Shown: positions 54,236 to 63,131 of the stretch, in pieces
Numbering within the stretch: position 1 is the first letter of the stretch
Layout: each line of letters begins with the position of its first letter
Made by a program: the position numbers and the translations under genes
NCBI RefSeq assembly: GCF_004342985.1
Contig: NZ_SMBO01000004.1
Span: forward strand, 248,001-312,000
Direction: 5' to 3'
Length of the DNA: 64,000 nt
Source: Novosphingobium sp. PhB57
Lineage (GTDB): Bacteria; Pseudomonadota; Alphaproteobacteria; Sphingomonadales; Sphingomonadaceae
The notes under the pieces: generated by a model
Databases searched by the model: none
Told to the model about the DNA's origin: nothing
What the model saw: the letters and a program-made list of their open reading frames with translations, nothing else

Positions 54236-54285
54236 TCAGGCCCGTGACCGAGGTTATTCCCCATAACTTCCGGTCGCGGGCCTGA
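54236..54285. other. Long imperfect inverted repeat (about 22-bp arms)
   Basis: TCAGGCCCG... on the left and ...CGGGCCTGA on the right pair along about 22 bases, with a small bulge and a short C-rich loop (centre near 54260). It lies in the 350-bp gap between fasciclin and TBDR genes, where I see no protein gene. It could be a REP-like element, a terminator or an RNA structure. Confidence 0.55.
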
Positions 54286-54356
54286 GCTGTAAGCGGGCCC
54301 TGCAAAAGAGACCGGTGGCCGCGACGGCAACAAGGGCCACCTCCAATATTTAAGTG

Positions 54357-54368
54357 ATGTTGCAACAT
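54357..54368. promoter_or_regulatory. Perfect palindrome upstream of TBDR, Zur-box-like
   Basis: ATGTTGCAACAT is a perfect 12-base palindrome in an AT-rich region about 90 bases before the TBDR start. It differs from the ATGTTATAACAT core of many Zur boxes only at the central two bases. The downstream operon encodes a TBDR and a zinc-type M14 peptidase, which makes metal control attractive but unproven. Confidence 0.45.
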
Positions 54369-54458
54369 ATCATTGACGCGCGGAAGCCGCACTGACAGAA
54401 GCCCCTCCGTCAGGAGCGTTTGCGCGCTTCCGCCGCAACGTCACTACCGGGGGTCATC

Positions 54459-56639
54459 ATGTTTCGTTTCGCCAAGGACGGCCGCCTGCTGGCCGGAACC
54501 CTGCCGCTCGCCTTCGCGATGGCGCCCTTCCCCGTCTCTGCGGAAGCGGCCGAGGAGGAGCAGCGCCGGGAAGAAGAGGTTTCGGGCGAAGAGCGCAGCG
54601 GCGCCATTACCGTCACCGGCGTGCGCCAGGCCTATCGCGGCGATTTCGCCTTGTCCGAAATCCCGCAGTCGATTGCCGAAATCGATGCCGAGACCCTGCA
54701 ACGCAACACCATCCAGCGGCTCAGCGACGCGCTGGACCTCAACGCATCGGTCGCCCGCCAGAACACGCTCGGCGGGCTGTGGGACGCTTTCGCCATTCGC
54801 GGCTTCACCGGCGACGAGAACATGCCCAGCGGTTATCTCGTCAACGGCTTCAACGGCGGGCGCGGCTTCGGCGGCCCGCGCGACGTGGCCGGGATCGAAC
54901 GCGTGGAAGTGCTCAAGGGCCCGGCGGCTGCCCTCATCGGGCGCGGAGAGCCGGGCGGCACCATCAACCTGGTGACCAAGCAGGCCGAACTGGGCCGCTC
55001 TTACGGCACTGCCTCGGTGCAATACGGCAGCTTCGACCGGCTGCGCGGCGAGGCGGACGTCAATCTGGCGCTGACCGGCGGCCTCACCGCGCGGCTGATC
55101 GGCTATGCCGAGGACGGCGACACCTTCCGCGACCATGTCCACCAGAAACGCTGGGGCTTCCTGCCGTCCATCGGCCTCTCGCTGGGCGAGCGCACCCGCC
55201 TGACCTATGATTTCGAGAAGAGCCGGGTGGAAGTGCCCTTCGATCGCGGTATCGTGGTTCTGGACGGCAATTTCCACACCGTTCCACGCTCCCGTTTTCT
55301 GGGCGAGCCTGGAGACGGAGACACGATCGCACGCGCCACCGGTCATCAACTGCGCCTTCAGCACGAGCTTGGCGGCGGCTGGAGCCTGCTTGTCGGCGGC
55401 AGCATCCGCAAGACCCTGCTGACCGGCTTTTCCTCCGATGCGGAAACGGTGGCTTCGCGCCAGGCGGTCTACAGCGATGGTCGCTCGCTGTCGCGCCAAC
55501 GACGCTCGCGTTACTACGATGCGGACCATTCCGTCGTCCGCGCCGAACTCGCCGGCCTGTTCGATACGGGCAGCCTGCGCCACCGCGTCCTCATCGGGGC
55601 CGACTACGACTCCTTCACGTACGACCAGGTGTTCCGCCGCTTTCGCCCGCCGCTCCTGGCGTCGAACCCCGGCGCAGCGGCAGGCTATGTGATCGACATT
55701 CTCGATCCCGTCTACGGACAGTATCCCCTGCCCGCCACCGCCGTCATCACTGACAGGGTCGACCGGCAACGCGCTGGTGGCGCTTATGTCCAGGACCAGA
55801 TCGAACTGACCGATCGCCTGCAGGTTCGTCTGGGCGGGCGCTACGACAGCGTGACGCTGGAAACCGACAACCGCCTGACCGCCACCCGGAGCAAACGGAC
55901 CAAGGGTCGGTTCAGCCCCCAGGCCGGACTTGTCTACAAGCTGAGCGCGCCGGTCACGTTCTATGCCGCTTACGGCCAGGGTTTCCGCGCCAATGTCGGG
56001 ACCGACGCGGCCGGGCTGATCTTCGATCCCGAGACCAGCGAGTCCCTGGAAGCGGGCGTGAAGCTCTCGCTGCTGGGCGGCAAGCTGAATGGAACCCTGG
56101 CCGTGTTCCAGCTCGAAAAGTCCAACGTGCTCGCCAGCGACGCCAACAACCCCGGCTTCTCGGTCGCGATCGGCAAGGCCCGCAGCCGCGGCGTGGAACT
56201 GGACCTTGCCGGACGGCTCCCCGGCGGTTTCGACCTTCTGCTGAGCTATGCCTATATCGATGCGGAGGCCCGTTCGAGCGTTCTCGACCCCGCCTATTCC
56301 TTCCAGGTCAATCCCGGCGATCCGCTGGCGAACATCCCGGACCACAACGTCAACATGCAGATCGCGCGCACATTCGCCATCGGTTCGCGCGAAGCGACAC
56401 TGGGCGGCGGCGTGCAGCATGTCAGCCGGCGGCGCGGCGAAACCGGCACCGATTTCACGCTGCCCGCGCATACGCTGGCCCGCGTGTTCGGCGAACTGGA
56501 ATTGACGGAAACAGTCGCGCTGTTCGGCAGCGTGACCAATCTCTTCGACGCGGACTGGTACGCCAACAGCTATACCCCGCTCTGGGTGCAGCCGGGCGCC
56601 CCTCGCACCGCCACCGTCGGCCTGCGCGCCCGCTTCTGA
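54459..56639 (+). CDS. TonB-dependent siderophore-type receptor
   Basis: A 726-aa receptor. The signal peptide MFRFAKDGRLLAGTLPLAFA ends near SAEA. A Glu/Arg-rich stretch precedes TonB-box-like GAITVTGVRQAYRGDF. The plug contains IPQSIAEIDAETLQ and GIERVEVLKGPAAALIGRGEPGG. The barrel ends RTATVGLRARF. The plug start is of the siderophore-receptor kind. GGGGG precedes the ATG at 54459. It is followed after 22 bases by the M14 peptidase gene, so the ligand may be a metal-peptide complex or a peptide. Confidence 0.92.
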   Translation: MFRFAKDGRLLAGTLPLAFAMAPFPVSAEAAEEEQRREEEVSGEERSGAITVTGVRQAYRGDFALSEIPQSIAEIDAETLQRNTIQRLSDALDLNASVARQNTLGGLWDAFAIRGFTGDENMPSGYLVNGFNGGRGFGGPRDVAGIERVEVLKGPAAALIGRGEPGGTINLVTKQAELGRSYGTASVQYGSFDRLRGEADVNLALTGGLTARLIGYAEDGDTFRDHVHQKRWGFLPSIGLSLGERTRLTYDFEKSRVEVPFDRGIVVLDGNFHTVPRSRFLGEPGDGDTIARATGHQLRLQHELGGGWSLLVGGSIRKTLLTGFSSDAETVASRQAVYSDGRSLSRQRRSRYYDADHSVVRAELAGLFDTGSLRHRVLIGADYDSFTYDQVFRRFRPPLLASNPGAAAGYVIDILDPVYGQYPLPATAVITDRVDRQRAGGAYVQDQIELTDRLQVRLGGRYDSVTLETDNRLTATRSKRTKGRFSPQAGLVYKLSAPVTFYAAYGQGFRANVGTDAAGLIFDPETSESLEAGVKLSLLGGKLNGTLAVFQLEKSNVLASDANNPGFSVAIGKARSRGVELDLAGRLPGGFDLLLSYAYIDAEARSSVLDPAYSFQVNPGDPLANIPDHNVNMQIARTFAIGSREATLGGGVQHVSRRRGETGTDFTLPAHTLARVFGELELTETVALFGSVTNLFDADWYANSYTPLWVQPGAPRTATVGLRARF

Positions 56640-56661
56640 AATCCTCCGGGAGACCCTCCTC

Positions 56662-58470
56662 ATGCTGAAGACTTCCCTCGCCTTCGCAGCGCTCTCCATG
56701 CTTGCCTCGCCCGCATTCGCGCAGCCTTCCGCGCAGGCGAGCCACGCGCCGCCCCATGTCCTGCCCCCGGCACTCGCCTGGTCGGGCGCCAGCGAGAAAC
56801 TGGTCGCCCGCGAAGACGACCCCTGGATCACCCCGGCCGAAGTGTCCGACTTCGCAGCCACGCCGCGCTACGCGGAAGTGCGCGCCTGGCTCGAACGCCT
56901 TGCCCAGGCGTCGCCGCTCATTGCACTGGAGACATTCGGCAAGACCGGCGAAGGGCGCGACATGCTGCTGGTCCGCGCGAGCAAGGGCCCTGCAGCCGAT
57001 GGCAAGTCCAAACCCGTCGTCCTGGTCCAGGCCGGGATCCACGCGGGCGAGATCGACGGCAAGGACGCCGGCCTGATGCTGCTGCGCGATATCGCCCTGC
57101 GCGGCAAGGACCGCCTGCTGGACGAGGTGGACCTGATCTTCGTTCCGATCCTCAACATCGACGGCCACGAGCGCATGAGCGCCTGGAACTTCCTCCATGT
57201 GCGCGGGCCGGACGAAAAGGGCACCGAGGGCAATGCGCGCGGCATCAATCTCAACCGCGACTATGCCAAGGCCGATGCGCCTGAAACCCGCGCGATGATC
57301 GCCCTGCTGCGGCGGCTCGATCCGATCCTTTACATCGACTGCCACGTCAGCGGCGGCTTCGACATGCAGTACGACATCACGTTCACTTATGCCGGGTGGG
57401 GCCGCTATGCGCGCCACCGCGCGACCGCGGACTGGCTGGAGCAGCGCTTCGGCCCCGGCGTCACCGCAGCGCTTGCCAAGGCGGGCCACACCCCCACGAT
57501 CTACCCCAGCCCGATCGACACGCGCCGCCCGGAGAGCGGCATCCGCCAGAGCCCGGAAGGGCCGCGCTACTCGACGGGTTATGGAGACTTCATCGGCGTG
57601 CCCACGGTGCTGGTCGAGAACCACATGCTCAAGCCCTATCGCCAGCGGGTGCTCGGCACTTACGTCCTGCTGGAAAGGGCGATGATGCTGGCGGCGCAGG
57701 ATGCCCCCGCCATTGCCGCGGCGAAAGCGGCGGACCGTGCCGCCCGCCCGGAAACCCTGCTGACCCGCTGGCAACCGGCGAAGGAGCCGGTGGGCTGGGT
57801 CGAGGGGTTCAAGGGCATCGCCTTCGAAAGCTATGCCTCGCCCGCTTCGGGACGAATGGAGCAGCGCTGGACCGCCCGGCCGAAGAGCCTGCGCATGCCG
57901 ATCGTCGGCCAGGAACCGGTGGAAACCGTAACCCTGCCCAAGGCCTGGCTGGTGCCGGCCGCGCAAGCCGAAGTGATCGACCGCCTACGCCTTCACGGGA
58001 TCCGCATGGAAATTCTCGAACAGGCCCGCGCGCTGGAACTGGACCGGGTGCGCCTGAAAGATCCCGCCCTCCAGGCCCCGCACGACGGCCGGGTGCCGCT
58101 GCAGGCGAGGTTCGAGCATGCCCGGGCAACAGAGACCGTGCCCGCCGGCACCATCCGCGTACCGTCCGACCAGCCGCTCGGGCTTCTGGCCGCGGCCCTG
58201 CTGGAGCCGGAGAGCCAGGACTCGTTCCTGGCCTGGGGCTTCTTCCCCGAGGTGCTTTCCCCGCCGGCGGGAAGCGAGGACTTCGTGCTGGCGCCGATCG
58301 CCGATGCGCTGCTGGCCCGCGATGCGCAAATCCGCACCGCTTTCGAAGCGCGGGTGGCAAGCGATGCTCACTTCGCGCAGGACCCCGAAGCGCGGCTGGA
58401 ATGGCTGATGGAGCGAACGTCGGCGCCCAACCGGGAAACCGGGGTCTATCCGATCCGCCGGGAGACCTGA
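56662..58470 (+). CDS. Secreted M14 zinc carboxypeptidase-like protein
   Basis: A 602-aa protein. The signal peptide MLKTSLAFAALSMLASPAFA is cleaved before QPSAQ. The M14 domain (about residues 70-360) has zinc ligands His127 and Glu130 (GIHAGEIDGKDAG), a second His near 228 (IDCHVSGG) and a late Glu at 319 (VLVENHML). A further 240 residues follow without a recognised motif. It is periplasmic or extracellular. The pair with the TBDR suggests processing of a peptide before or after uptake. The start has GGGAG upstream. Confidence 0.9.
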   Translation: MLKTSLAFAALSMLASPAFAQPSAQASHAPPHVLPPALAWSGASEKLVAREDDPWITPAEVSDFAATPRYAEVRAWLERLAQASPLIALETFGKTGEGRDMLLVRASKGPAADGKSKPVVLVQAGIHAGEIDGKDAGLMLLRDIALRGKDRLLDEVDLIFVPILNIDGHERMSAWNFLHVRGPDEKGTEGNARGINLNRDYAKADAPETRAMIALLRRLDPILYIDCHVSGGFDMQYDITFTYAGWGRYARHRATADWLEQRFGPGVTAALAKAGHTPTIYPSPIDTRRPESGIRQSPEGPRYSTGYGDFIGVPTVLVENHMLKPYRQRVLGTYVLLERAMMLAAQDAPAIAAAKAADRAARPETLLTRWQPAKEPVGWVEGFKGIAFESYASPASGRMEQRWTARPKSLRMPIVGQEPVETVTLPKAWLVPAAQAEVIDRLRLHGIRMEILEQARALELDRVRLKDPALQAPHDGRVPLQARFEHARATETVPAGTIRVPSDQPLGLLAAALLEPESQDSFLAWGFFPEVLSPPAGSEDFVLAPIADALLARDAQIRTAFEARVASDAHFAQDPEARLEWLMERTSAPNRETGVYPIRRET

Positions 58471-58526
58471 TGCAGCGCCGGGGCCGACGGGTTTGGAGCG
58501 CGGACGCGCCCGCCCTTCGGCCCTGC

Positions 58527-58886
58527 TCACTGATAGCGCAGGGTTTTCTCGAAGCCTTCGTTGGCCTTGGTCATCTTCGCCAGCTTCCTCAGGTGACCGC
58601 GCACGTTCCGTTCGAACCGCGTGTCGTCGTAGATGCCCGTCACCTTGTACTCGTCCTGAGCGATCAGTTCCTTGATTCGCTGGGCGAAGGCGGCCTGCTC
58701 GTTCGTGCAGTCGGCAGACTTCAACGCGCGGCAGACCCATTCCTCGGCCGCCGCCTTGTCGTAATCGTCCTGCGCTTCATACCCGCGCCGATCCGCCGCG
58801 GCCTGATCCAGCCGGGAAGCCTCGAACCGGCGCTCCAGCCATTTGCGGACCTGTTCCCCATCCCATGCCTTCGACGGATCGCTCAT
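58527..58886 (-). CDS. Hypothetical protein, 119 aa
   Basis: A highly charged, helical protein beginning MSDPSKAWDGEQVRKWLERRFEASRLDQAAAD. Two Cys (EEWVCRALKSADCTNEQ) lie in the centre, and the C-terminus is basic (RNVRGHLRKLAKMTKANEGFEKTLRYQ). Family not recognised. GGAGATA precedes the ATG at 58886. The longer frame to 58943 lacks one. No signal peptide or membrane segment. Confidence 0.75.
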   Translation of the reverse strand: MSDPSKAWDGEQVRKWLERRFEASRLDQAAADRRGYEAQDDYDKAAAEEWVCRALKSADCTNEQAAFAQRIKELIAQDEYKVTGIYDDTRFERNVRGHLRKLAKMTKANEGFEKTLRYQ

Positions 58887-59027
58887 CTCTATCTCCAATT
58901 CCCGCCGCCCTAGCCAGGTTCGGGGCGAAAGGACAGAACCCAAGGTCGGTCCTGACGGGATCGCAGCCGGTCGGGCACGGAACCATCGGCGGCCCCGCTC
59001 GCTATTTTCTCAGAAGGAGACTGTTGA

Positions 59028-59234
59028 ATGCTAGGCAAGATCATCGGAGGAATCGCGGGCAAACGGATCGCCCGCAATGTGGTGGGTGTCGATGAAACCG
59101 GCGGCGCGATTGCCGGGGTCGTGGCCGCAACCGTGCTGCGCCGCTTCGGCCTCGCCGGGATCGCCGCCGCGGCCGTGGGCGCCTATGCGGATCGGAAACT
59201 CAGCGAAAAGCGGCGGGACAGCAATCTGCCCTGA
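59028..59234 (+). CDS. Small glycine-rich membrane protein, 68 aa
   Basis: MLGKIIGGIAGKRIARNVVG, then GAIAGVVAATVLRRFGLAGIAAAAVGAYA and a charged C-terminus (DRKLSEKRRDSNLP). Two short hydrophobic glycine-zipper-like helices suit membrane insertion. AAGGAG precedes the ATG at 59028. No family name is certain. Divergent from the 119-aa gene. Confidence 0.75.
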   Translation: MLGKIIGGIAGKRIARNVVGVDETGGAIAGVVAATVLRRFGLAGIAAAAVGAYADRKLSEKRRDSNLP

Positions 59235-59436
59235 CATCCTCGCGCCCGCGTTTTCATCGGTGGCGCGCCGGCAGTCCCAGCGCGCCGAACGATGAGAAAA
59301 GGGCAAGTCCCGAAACTCCAATTGCACGGCCCATCCGGCCTTGCGCCGGTTGCGGCCATGGCCTCGGCTTCCGATATGGTCGGTCCGGCCGAGCGCGGTT
59401 TCTTCCGGCGCCGGCCCCGCCTAAAGGAGTGCAGCA

Positions 59437-60876
59437 ATGGCCTATCCCGATACCCAGCTTTTCATCGACGGGGCGTGGCGCGATGCCGCCGGTGGCCGGA
59501 CGCTGGCGGTGCAGAACCCCGCAACCGGACAGGAAATTGGCCGCGTTGCCCATGCCGACCGCGCCGACCTGGACCTCGCGCTCGCCTCGGCTGAGCGCGG
59601 GTTCGAAGTCTGGCGCGATTTCACGCCTGCCAGGCGCAGCACGATCATGCGCAAGGCCGCCGCGCTCCTGCGCGAGCGTGCCTCCGACATTGCCGGGGTG
59701 ATGACGCTGGAGCAGGGCAAGCCGCTGGCGGAAGCCAAGGGCGAGACCATGGCAGCGGCCGACATCATCGAATGGTTCGCCGAAGAAGGCTTCCGCGTCT
59801 ACGGCCGCCTCGTGCCGCACCGCAGCGACCTGTCGGTCCGCCAGATGGTGATCAAGGACCCGGTCGGCCCCGTCGCCGCGTTCACGCCCTGGAATTTCCC
59901 GATCAACCAGGTCGTCAGGAAAATCGGCGCGGGCCTTGCCGCCGGATGCTCGATGATCGTCAAGGCGCCGGAGGAAACTCCCGCGAGCCCGGCCGCGCTC
60001 ATTCGCGCGTTCCAGGATGCCGGTCTTCCCGAAGGCGTGCTCAACCTGGTCTATGGCGACCCTGCCGAGATCTCGGAATACCTGATCGCCAGCCCGGTGA
60101 TCCGCAAGATCACCTTCACCGGATCCACGCCCGTCGGCAAGCTGCTCGCCAGCCTTGCCGGCAAGCACATGAAACGGGTGTCGATGGAACTCGGCGGCCA
60201 TGCGCCCGTGATCGTCTGCGAGGATGCGGACGTCGACCTCGCCGTGCGCAGCGCCGGGCGCGCCAAGTTCCGTAATGCCGGGCAGGTCTGCATCTCGCCG
60301 ACACGCTTCCTGGTCCACAACAGCGTGAAGGAGCAGTTCGCGCAGGCCATGGCCGAGCTGGCCAAGGGCATCTCCGTAGGTGACGGCCTGGACGCGGAAA
60401 CCCAGATGGGCCCGCTCGCCAACGACCGCCGCCTGACGGCCATGGCCGAGTTCCAGCAGGACGCCGTGGCACGCGGCGCGCGCCTGCTTGCCGGCGGCGA
60501 GCGGATCGGCGAAGTCGGCAACTTCTGGCAGCCCACTGTGCTGGCCGATGTCCCGCTCGATGCCCGCCTGTTCAACGACGAGCCCTTTGGTCCGGTCGCC
60601 GGGATTCACGGCTTCGACAAGCTGGAAGAAGCGATCGCCGAAGCGAACCGCCTCTCCTTCGGGCTGGCCGGCTATGCCTTCACGCGGTCGCTCGCCAATG
60701 CCGACCTGCTGACGCGGCGGGTCGAAGTCGGGATGCTCTGGGTGAACACGCCCGCGGCGTCCTCGGCGGAACTGCCCTTCGGCGGCATCAAGGATTCAGG
60801 CTACGGCACCGAAGGCGGCCCCGAAGCACTGGACAACTACCTCAACACGCGCGCCGTCGTGGTGGCGAACGTCTAA
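59437..60876 (+). CDS. NAD(P)-dependent aldehyde dehydrogenase (succinate-semialdehyde dehydrogenase type)
   Basis: A 479-aa ALDH. The catalytic Cys285 is in [12 protein letters not shown], Glu251 in MELGGHAP, and the NAD-binding [10 protein letters not shown] segment is nearby. [23 protein letters not shown] is the family's catalytic-Asn segment. The closest pattern is the succinate-semialdehyde/glutarate-semialdehyde class, but other aldehydes remain possible. AAAGGAG precedes the ATG. No linked gene defines its pathway. A strong hairpin ends the transcript. Confidence 0.9.
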   Translation: MAYPDTQLFIDGAWRDAAGGRTLAVQNPATGQEIGRVAHADRADLDLALASAERGFEVWRDFTPARRSTIMRKAAALLRERASDIAGVMTLEQGKPLAEAKGETMAAADIIEWFAEEGFRVYGRLVPHRSDLSVRQMVIKDPVGPVAAFTPWNFPINQVVRKIGAGLAAGCSMIVKAPEETPASPAALIRAFQDAGLPEGVLNLVYGDPAEISEYLIASPVIRKITFTGSTPVGKLLASLAGKHMKRVSMELGGHAPVIVCEDADVDLAVRSAGRAKFRNAGQVCISPTRFLVHNSVKEQFAQAMAELAKGISVGDGLDAETQMGPLANDRRLTAMAEFQQDAVARGARLLAGGERIGEVGNFWQPTVLADVPLDARLFNDEPFGPVAGIHGFDKLEEAIAEANRLSFGLAGYAFTRSLANADLLTRRVEVGMLWVNTPAASSAELPFGGIKDSGYGTEGGPEALDNYLNTRAVVVANV

Positions 60877-60909
60877 GCACCGGCTTCGCGCCCGGCATGA
60901 CCGACAGAA

Positions 60910-60943
60910 AATCGCGAGAGCGCCCGCCGGCGCTTTCGCGATT
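60910..60943 (+). terminator. Strong hairpin after the aldehyde dehydrogenase gene
   Basis: Fifteen-base arms (60910-60924 and 60929-60943) with a four-base loop and one G-T pair, 34 bases after the stop. The arms read AATCGCGAG and their complement outward. No T-run follows, so it may stop transcription less than a classic terminator, or protect the message end. Confidence 0.6.
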
Positions 60944-61092
60944 GTCGCGTCAGGCCCATTTCGCCGTCACCGGGCAAGCGCAGCCACTACCGCGCGGGAG
61001 CACCGTCAGCCGACAGCGCGGCAAGTTCGCGCCGATAGGTTTCGAGCATTCCCCTATAGCGAATGCACTCTCGTGCGCCGAAATACACAGCG

Positions 61093-61098
61093 TATAAT
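61093..61098 (+). promoter_or_regulatory. Candidate -10 element (TATAAT)
   Basis: A perfect TATAAT hexamer, rare in this GC-rich sequence. The hexamer 17 bases upstream (CTCGTG) does not resemble TTGACA, so an activator or alternative -35 would be needed. Confidence 0.45.
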
Positions 61099-61164
61099 AA
61101 GATATTGAACGCCGCTTAATTCTGCGATAGCTATCGGGACAAGCAGCAGATCGAGGAATGCCGC

Positions 61165-61332
61165 ATGTCCCGTTTTCCCGTTCGGACGGGCCGCAAAGCG
61201 CTTTGCGGTCTTGCGGCCTCCGCAAGGTCGCTGGCCGTCTCTGCCTCGGCCGGCCAGGCGCAACGAGCGGGCGAGGGCCTGGAAGGCTTTCCCGAGCACC
61301 GTCAATTGACCTTCGCGAGAGGACAGCGATGA
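61165..61332 (+). CDS. Candidate small leader ORF, 55 aa, overlapping the next gene
   Basis: An ORF of 55 codons from ATG 61165, with GAGGAA upstream, ending in TGA at 61330-61332. That stop overlaps the ATG (61329) of the DUF4153-like gene, as in coupled operons. The peptide starts MSRFPVRTGRKALCGLAASA and could carry a weak signal sequence. The family is unknown, and it could be a chance frame. An 18-bp palindrome lies inside it. Confidence 0.4.
   Translation: MSRFPVRTGRKALCGLAASARSLAVSASAGQAQRAGEGLEGFPEHRQLTFARGQR
61189..61218. other. Two overlapping hairpins sharing one segment
   Basis: CCGCAAAGC-GCTTTGCGG (61191-61208) is a perfect 18-base palindrome. Alternatively GGCCGCAA (61189-61196) pairs with TTGCGGCC (61211-61218). 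The two structures are mutually exclusive, as in attenuators. They lie within the candidate leader ORF. Confidence 0.4.
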
Positions 61333-63116
61333 ACAGCCCCCAAGATTCCGCGATCCCGCAACATGCGCTCGCCTCTCCCGAAGCCGAGGCGGGCGAATGG
61401 CCGCTGCGATCCTGGGGCCTTGCCCTGCTGGGGGCAGTGGTGGGCCTGGCGATCTACTGGATCGTCCGCCCGGACAAGCATCACGGCGATTTCGACCTGA
61501 TGCAGACCCGCATGGCCTTGGCCACGTTCCTGGGCATCGGGTCGTTGATCTTCGGTTTCCTCGTGGAGCGCACGCGTATCCACTGGAGCGCCGCCTGTGC
61601 CGCGATCGGCGGAGCGGTGGTCGCGCTGACGATCTATTGGAACGGCCCTTTCGGCAGTCAACATGGCGAAGAGCCCTGGCGGATCGTCTGCGCCGTGCTG
61701 GCCGTGGTGATCGCGGCGCCCCTCTTCCAGGCCTGGCGGGACGCGCGCCTGATGCCGGGCTCGTCAGCGGATGGGCAGCGGGGACGCCCCCGGTCGATCA
61801 CCATTCCCTATCCGGAAGCGCATGGCCACGCCTGGACCAATGTGGTGCTGTGGTGCGCGGCATGGGTCTTCGTCGGCGTGGTCTGGGCGATGGTGCTGCT
61901 GCTGTCCGAACTGTTCCGCCTGATCGGCATCAGCCTGCTCAAGGACCTGCTGGCAAAGGATTGGGCAGCGCTCCTGCTCACGGGCGCCGCGCTCGGCGCC
62001 GGGATCGGCCTCCTGCGCGAGCGTGACGGCATCCTGCGCCTGCTGCAGCGCGTGGTGACGACGATCCTGTCCGTGCTGGCGCCGGTGCTCGCGCTTGGCC
62101 TGGTCGTTTTCCTGGCGGCGATCCCCTTCACCGGCCTCGCGCCGCTGTGGGACGCGACCCGTTCGACCAGCCCGATCCTGCTCGGCTGCGTGATCGGCGC
62201 ACTCTCCCTGGCCAATGCCGTGATCGGGGACGAGGCACCACACGAGGCGCGCAGTCCCCTGCTGCGCGGCAGCGTGGCCGCGCTCGGCATTGCCATGCTG
62301 CCGCTCGGCGCGATTGCCGCGATCTCCACCGGCCTGCGCATCCAGCAATATGGCCTGACGCCGGACCGGCTCTGGGCCGTGGTCTTCACGGCCATCGCCT
62401 GCGCTTATGGCCTGGCCTATCTCGTCGTCCTCGTGCGCTGGCGCATCCGCGCGGCACCCCACTTGCGCACGGCCAACTTGCGCCTGGCGGCCGGGCTCTG
62501 CCTTGTGGCGCTGGTACTCTCCACGCCGCTGATCAATTTCGGCGCCCTGTCCACGCGCGACCAACTCGCCCGGCTGCAGAGCGGACGGACACCGCTGGCC
62601 AGGTTCGACTGGCGCGCCATGCGCTTCGACTTCGGCCGCGCCGGTGAAGCTGCCACCCGCCGCCTCGCCGAAACCGGCCGCACGCCGGAAATCCGCGCCG
62701 CCGCGAAGAAGGCGCGGGATGCCAAGAACCGCTGGTCGCTCGACCCGGTCTCGATCGAACCTCGGCAGACGCCCATCGACCCCGCGCGCCTGCTGGTGCT
62801 GCCACGCGGCACGGTGCTGCCCAAGGCGCTTGACGACCAGCTCCAGGGCTACAATGCCTGCGGATTCTCCGGCGCCTGTACCGTTCTCTTCGAGAAGGAC
62901 AGCGACGAGGCCGTGATCGTCACCAACGACCGGAGCTTCCTCTGGAAGGGCGAGAACGGCACATGGAACCCCGCACCGGGGCGGCCCAACATCACCGGCC
63001 AGGAGGCCGTCGAGCGCCTCGAAACCGCGCTCAGGGCCGGACGCGTCGAGATCCGCAAAGTCACGCGCCGCCAGGTCTTCGTGGATGGCCAGCCGGTCGG
63101 CAGCGAGTTCGAGTGA
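61329..63116 (+). CDS. DUF4153-like multi-pass membrane protein
   Basis: A 595-aa protein with about ten or more membrane segments in the first 420 residues (for example LALLGAVVGLAIYWIV, LVEVLSPVLALGLVVFLAA-like VLAPVLALGLVVFLAAIPF) and a C-terminal soluble domain (about 470-595) with DPVSIEPRQTPIDPARLLVLPRG. It resembles DUF4153 proteins of unknown function. GAGAGGA precedes the ATG at 61329, whose TGA-overlap with the leader ORF is noted. Convergent with the thiamine-diphosphate enzyme, 15 bases apart. Confidence 0.85.
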   Translation: MNSPQDSAIPQHALASPEAEAGEWPLRSWGLALLGAVVGLAIYWIVRPDKHHGDFDLMQTRMALATFLGIGSLIFGFLVERTRIHWSAACAAIGGAVVALTIYWNGPFGSQHGEEPWRIVCAVLAVVIAAPLFQAWRDARLMPGSSADGQRGRPRSITIPYPEAHGHAWTNVVLWCAAWVFVGVVWAMVLLLSELFRLIGISLLKDLLAKDWAALLLTGAALGAGIGLLRERDGILRLLQRVVTTILSVLAPVLALGLVVFLAAIPFTGLAPLWDATRSTSPILLGCVIGALSLANAVIGDEAPHEARSPLLRGSVAALGIAMLPLGAIAAISTGLRIQQYGLTPDRLWAVVFTAIACAYGLAYLVVLVRWRIRAAPHLRTANLRLAAGLCLVALVLSTPLINFGALSTRDQLARLQSGRTPLARFDWRAMRFDFGRAGEAATRRLAETGRTPEIRAAAKKARDAKNRWSLDPVSIEPRQTPIDPARLLVLPRGTVLPKALDDQLQGYNACGFSGACTVLFEKDSDEAVIVTNDRSFLWKGENGTWNPAPGRPNITGQEAVERLETALRAGRVEIRKVTRRQVFVDGQPVGSEFE

Positions 63117-63131
63117 CGCCCTGAACCCGGA

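Larger units (their letters stand above)
60944..61328 (+). other. Gap before the DUF4153-like gene: promoter and candidate leader
   Basis: Apart from the leader ORF at 61165, no gene is seen. A perfect -10-like TATAAT stands at 61093-61098 in an AT-rich stretch without a good -35. The transcript would start about 65 bases before the leader ORF. Confidence 0.5.

Noticed and set aside
54236..54285. The long hairpin as an integron attC site or IS end
   Set aside because: No integrase, transposase or target duplication nearby.
54444..56861. Minus-strand 805-codon frame
   Set aside because: It is antisense to the TBDR at 54459, without domains or ribosome-binding site.
58979..59010. GGAAC at 58979 as an EcfG stress promoter for the 68-aa gene
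   Set aside because: No GTT-type -10 element occurs 16-17 bases downstream.
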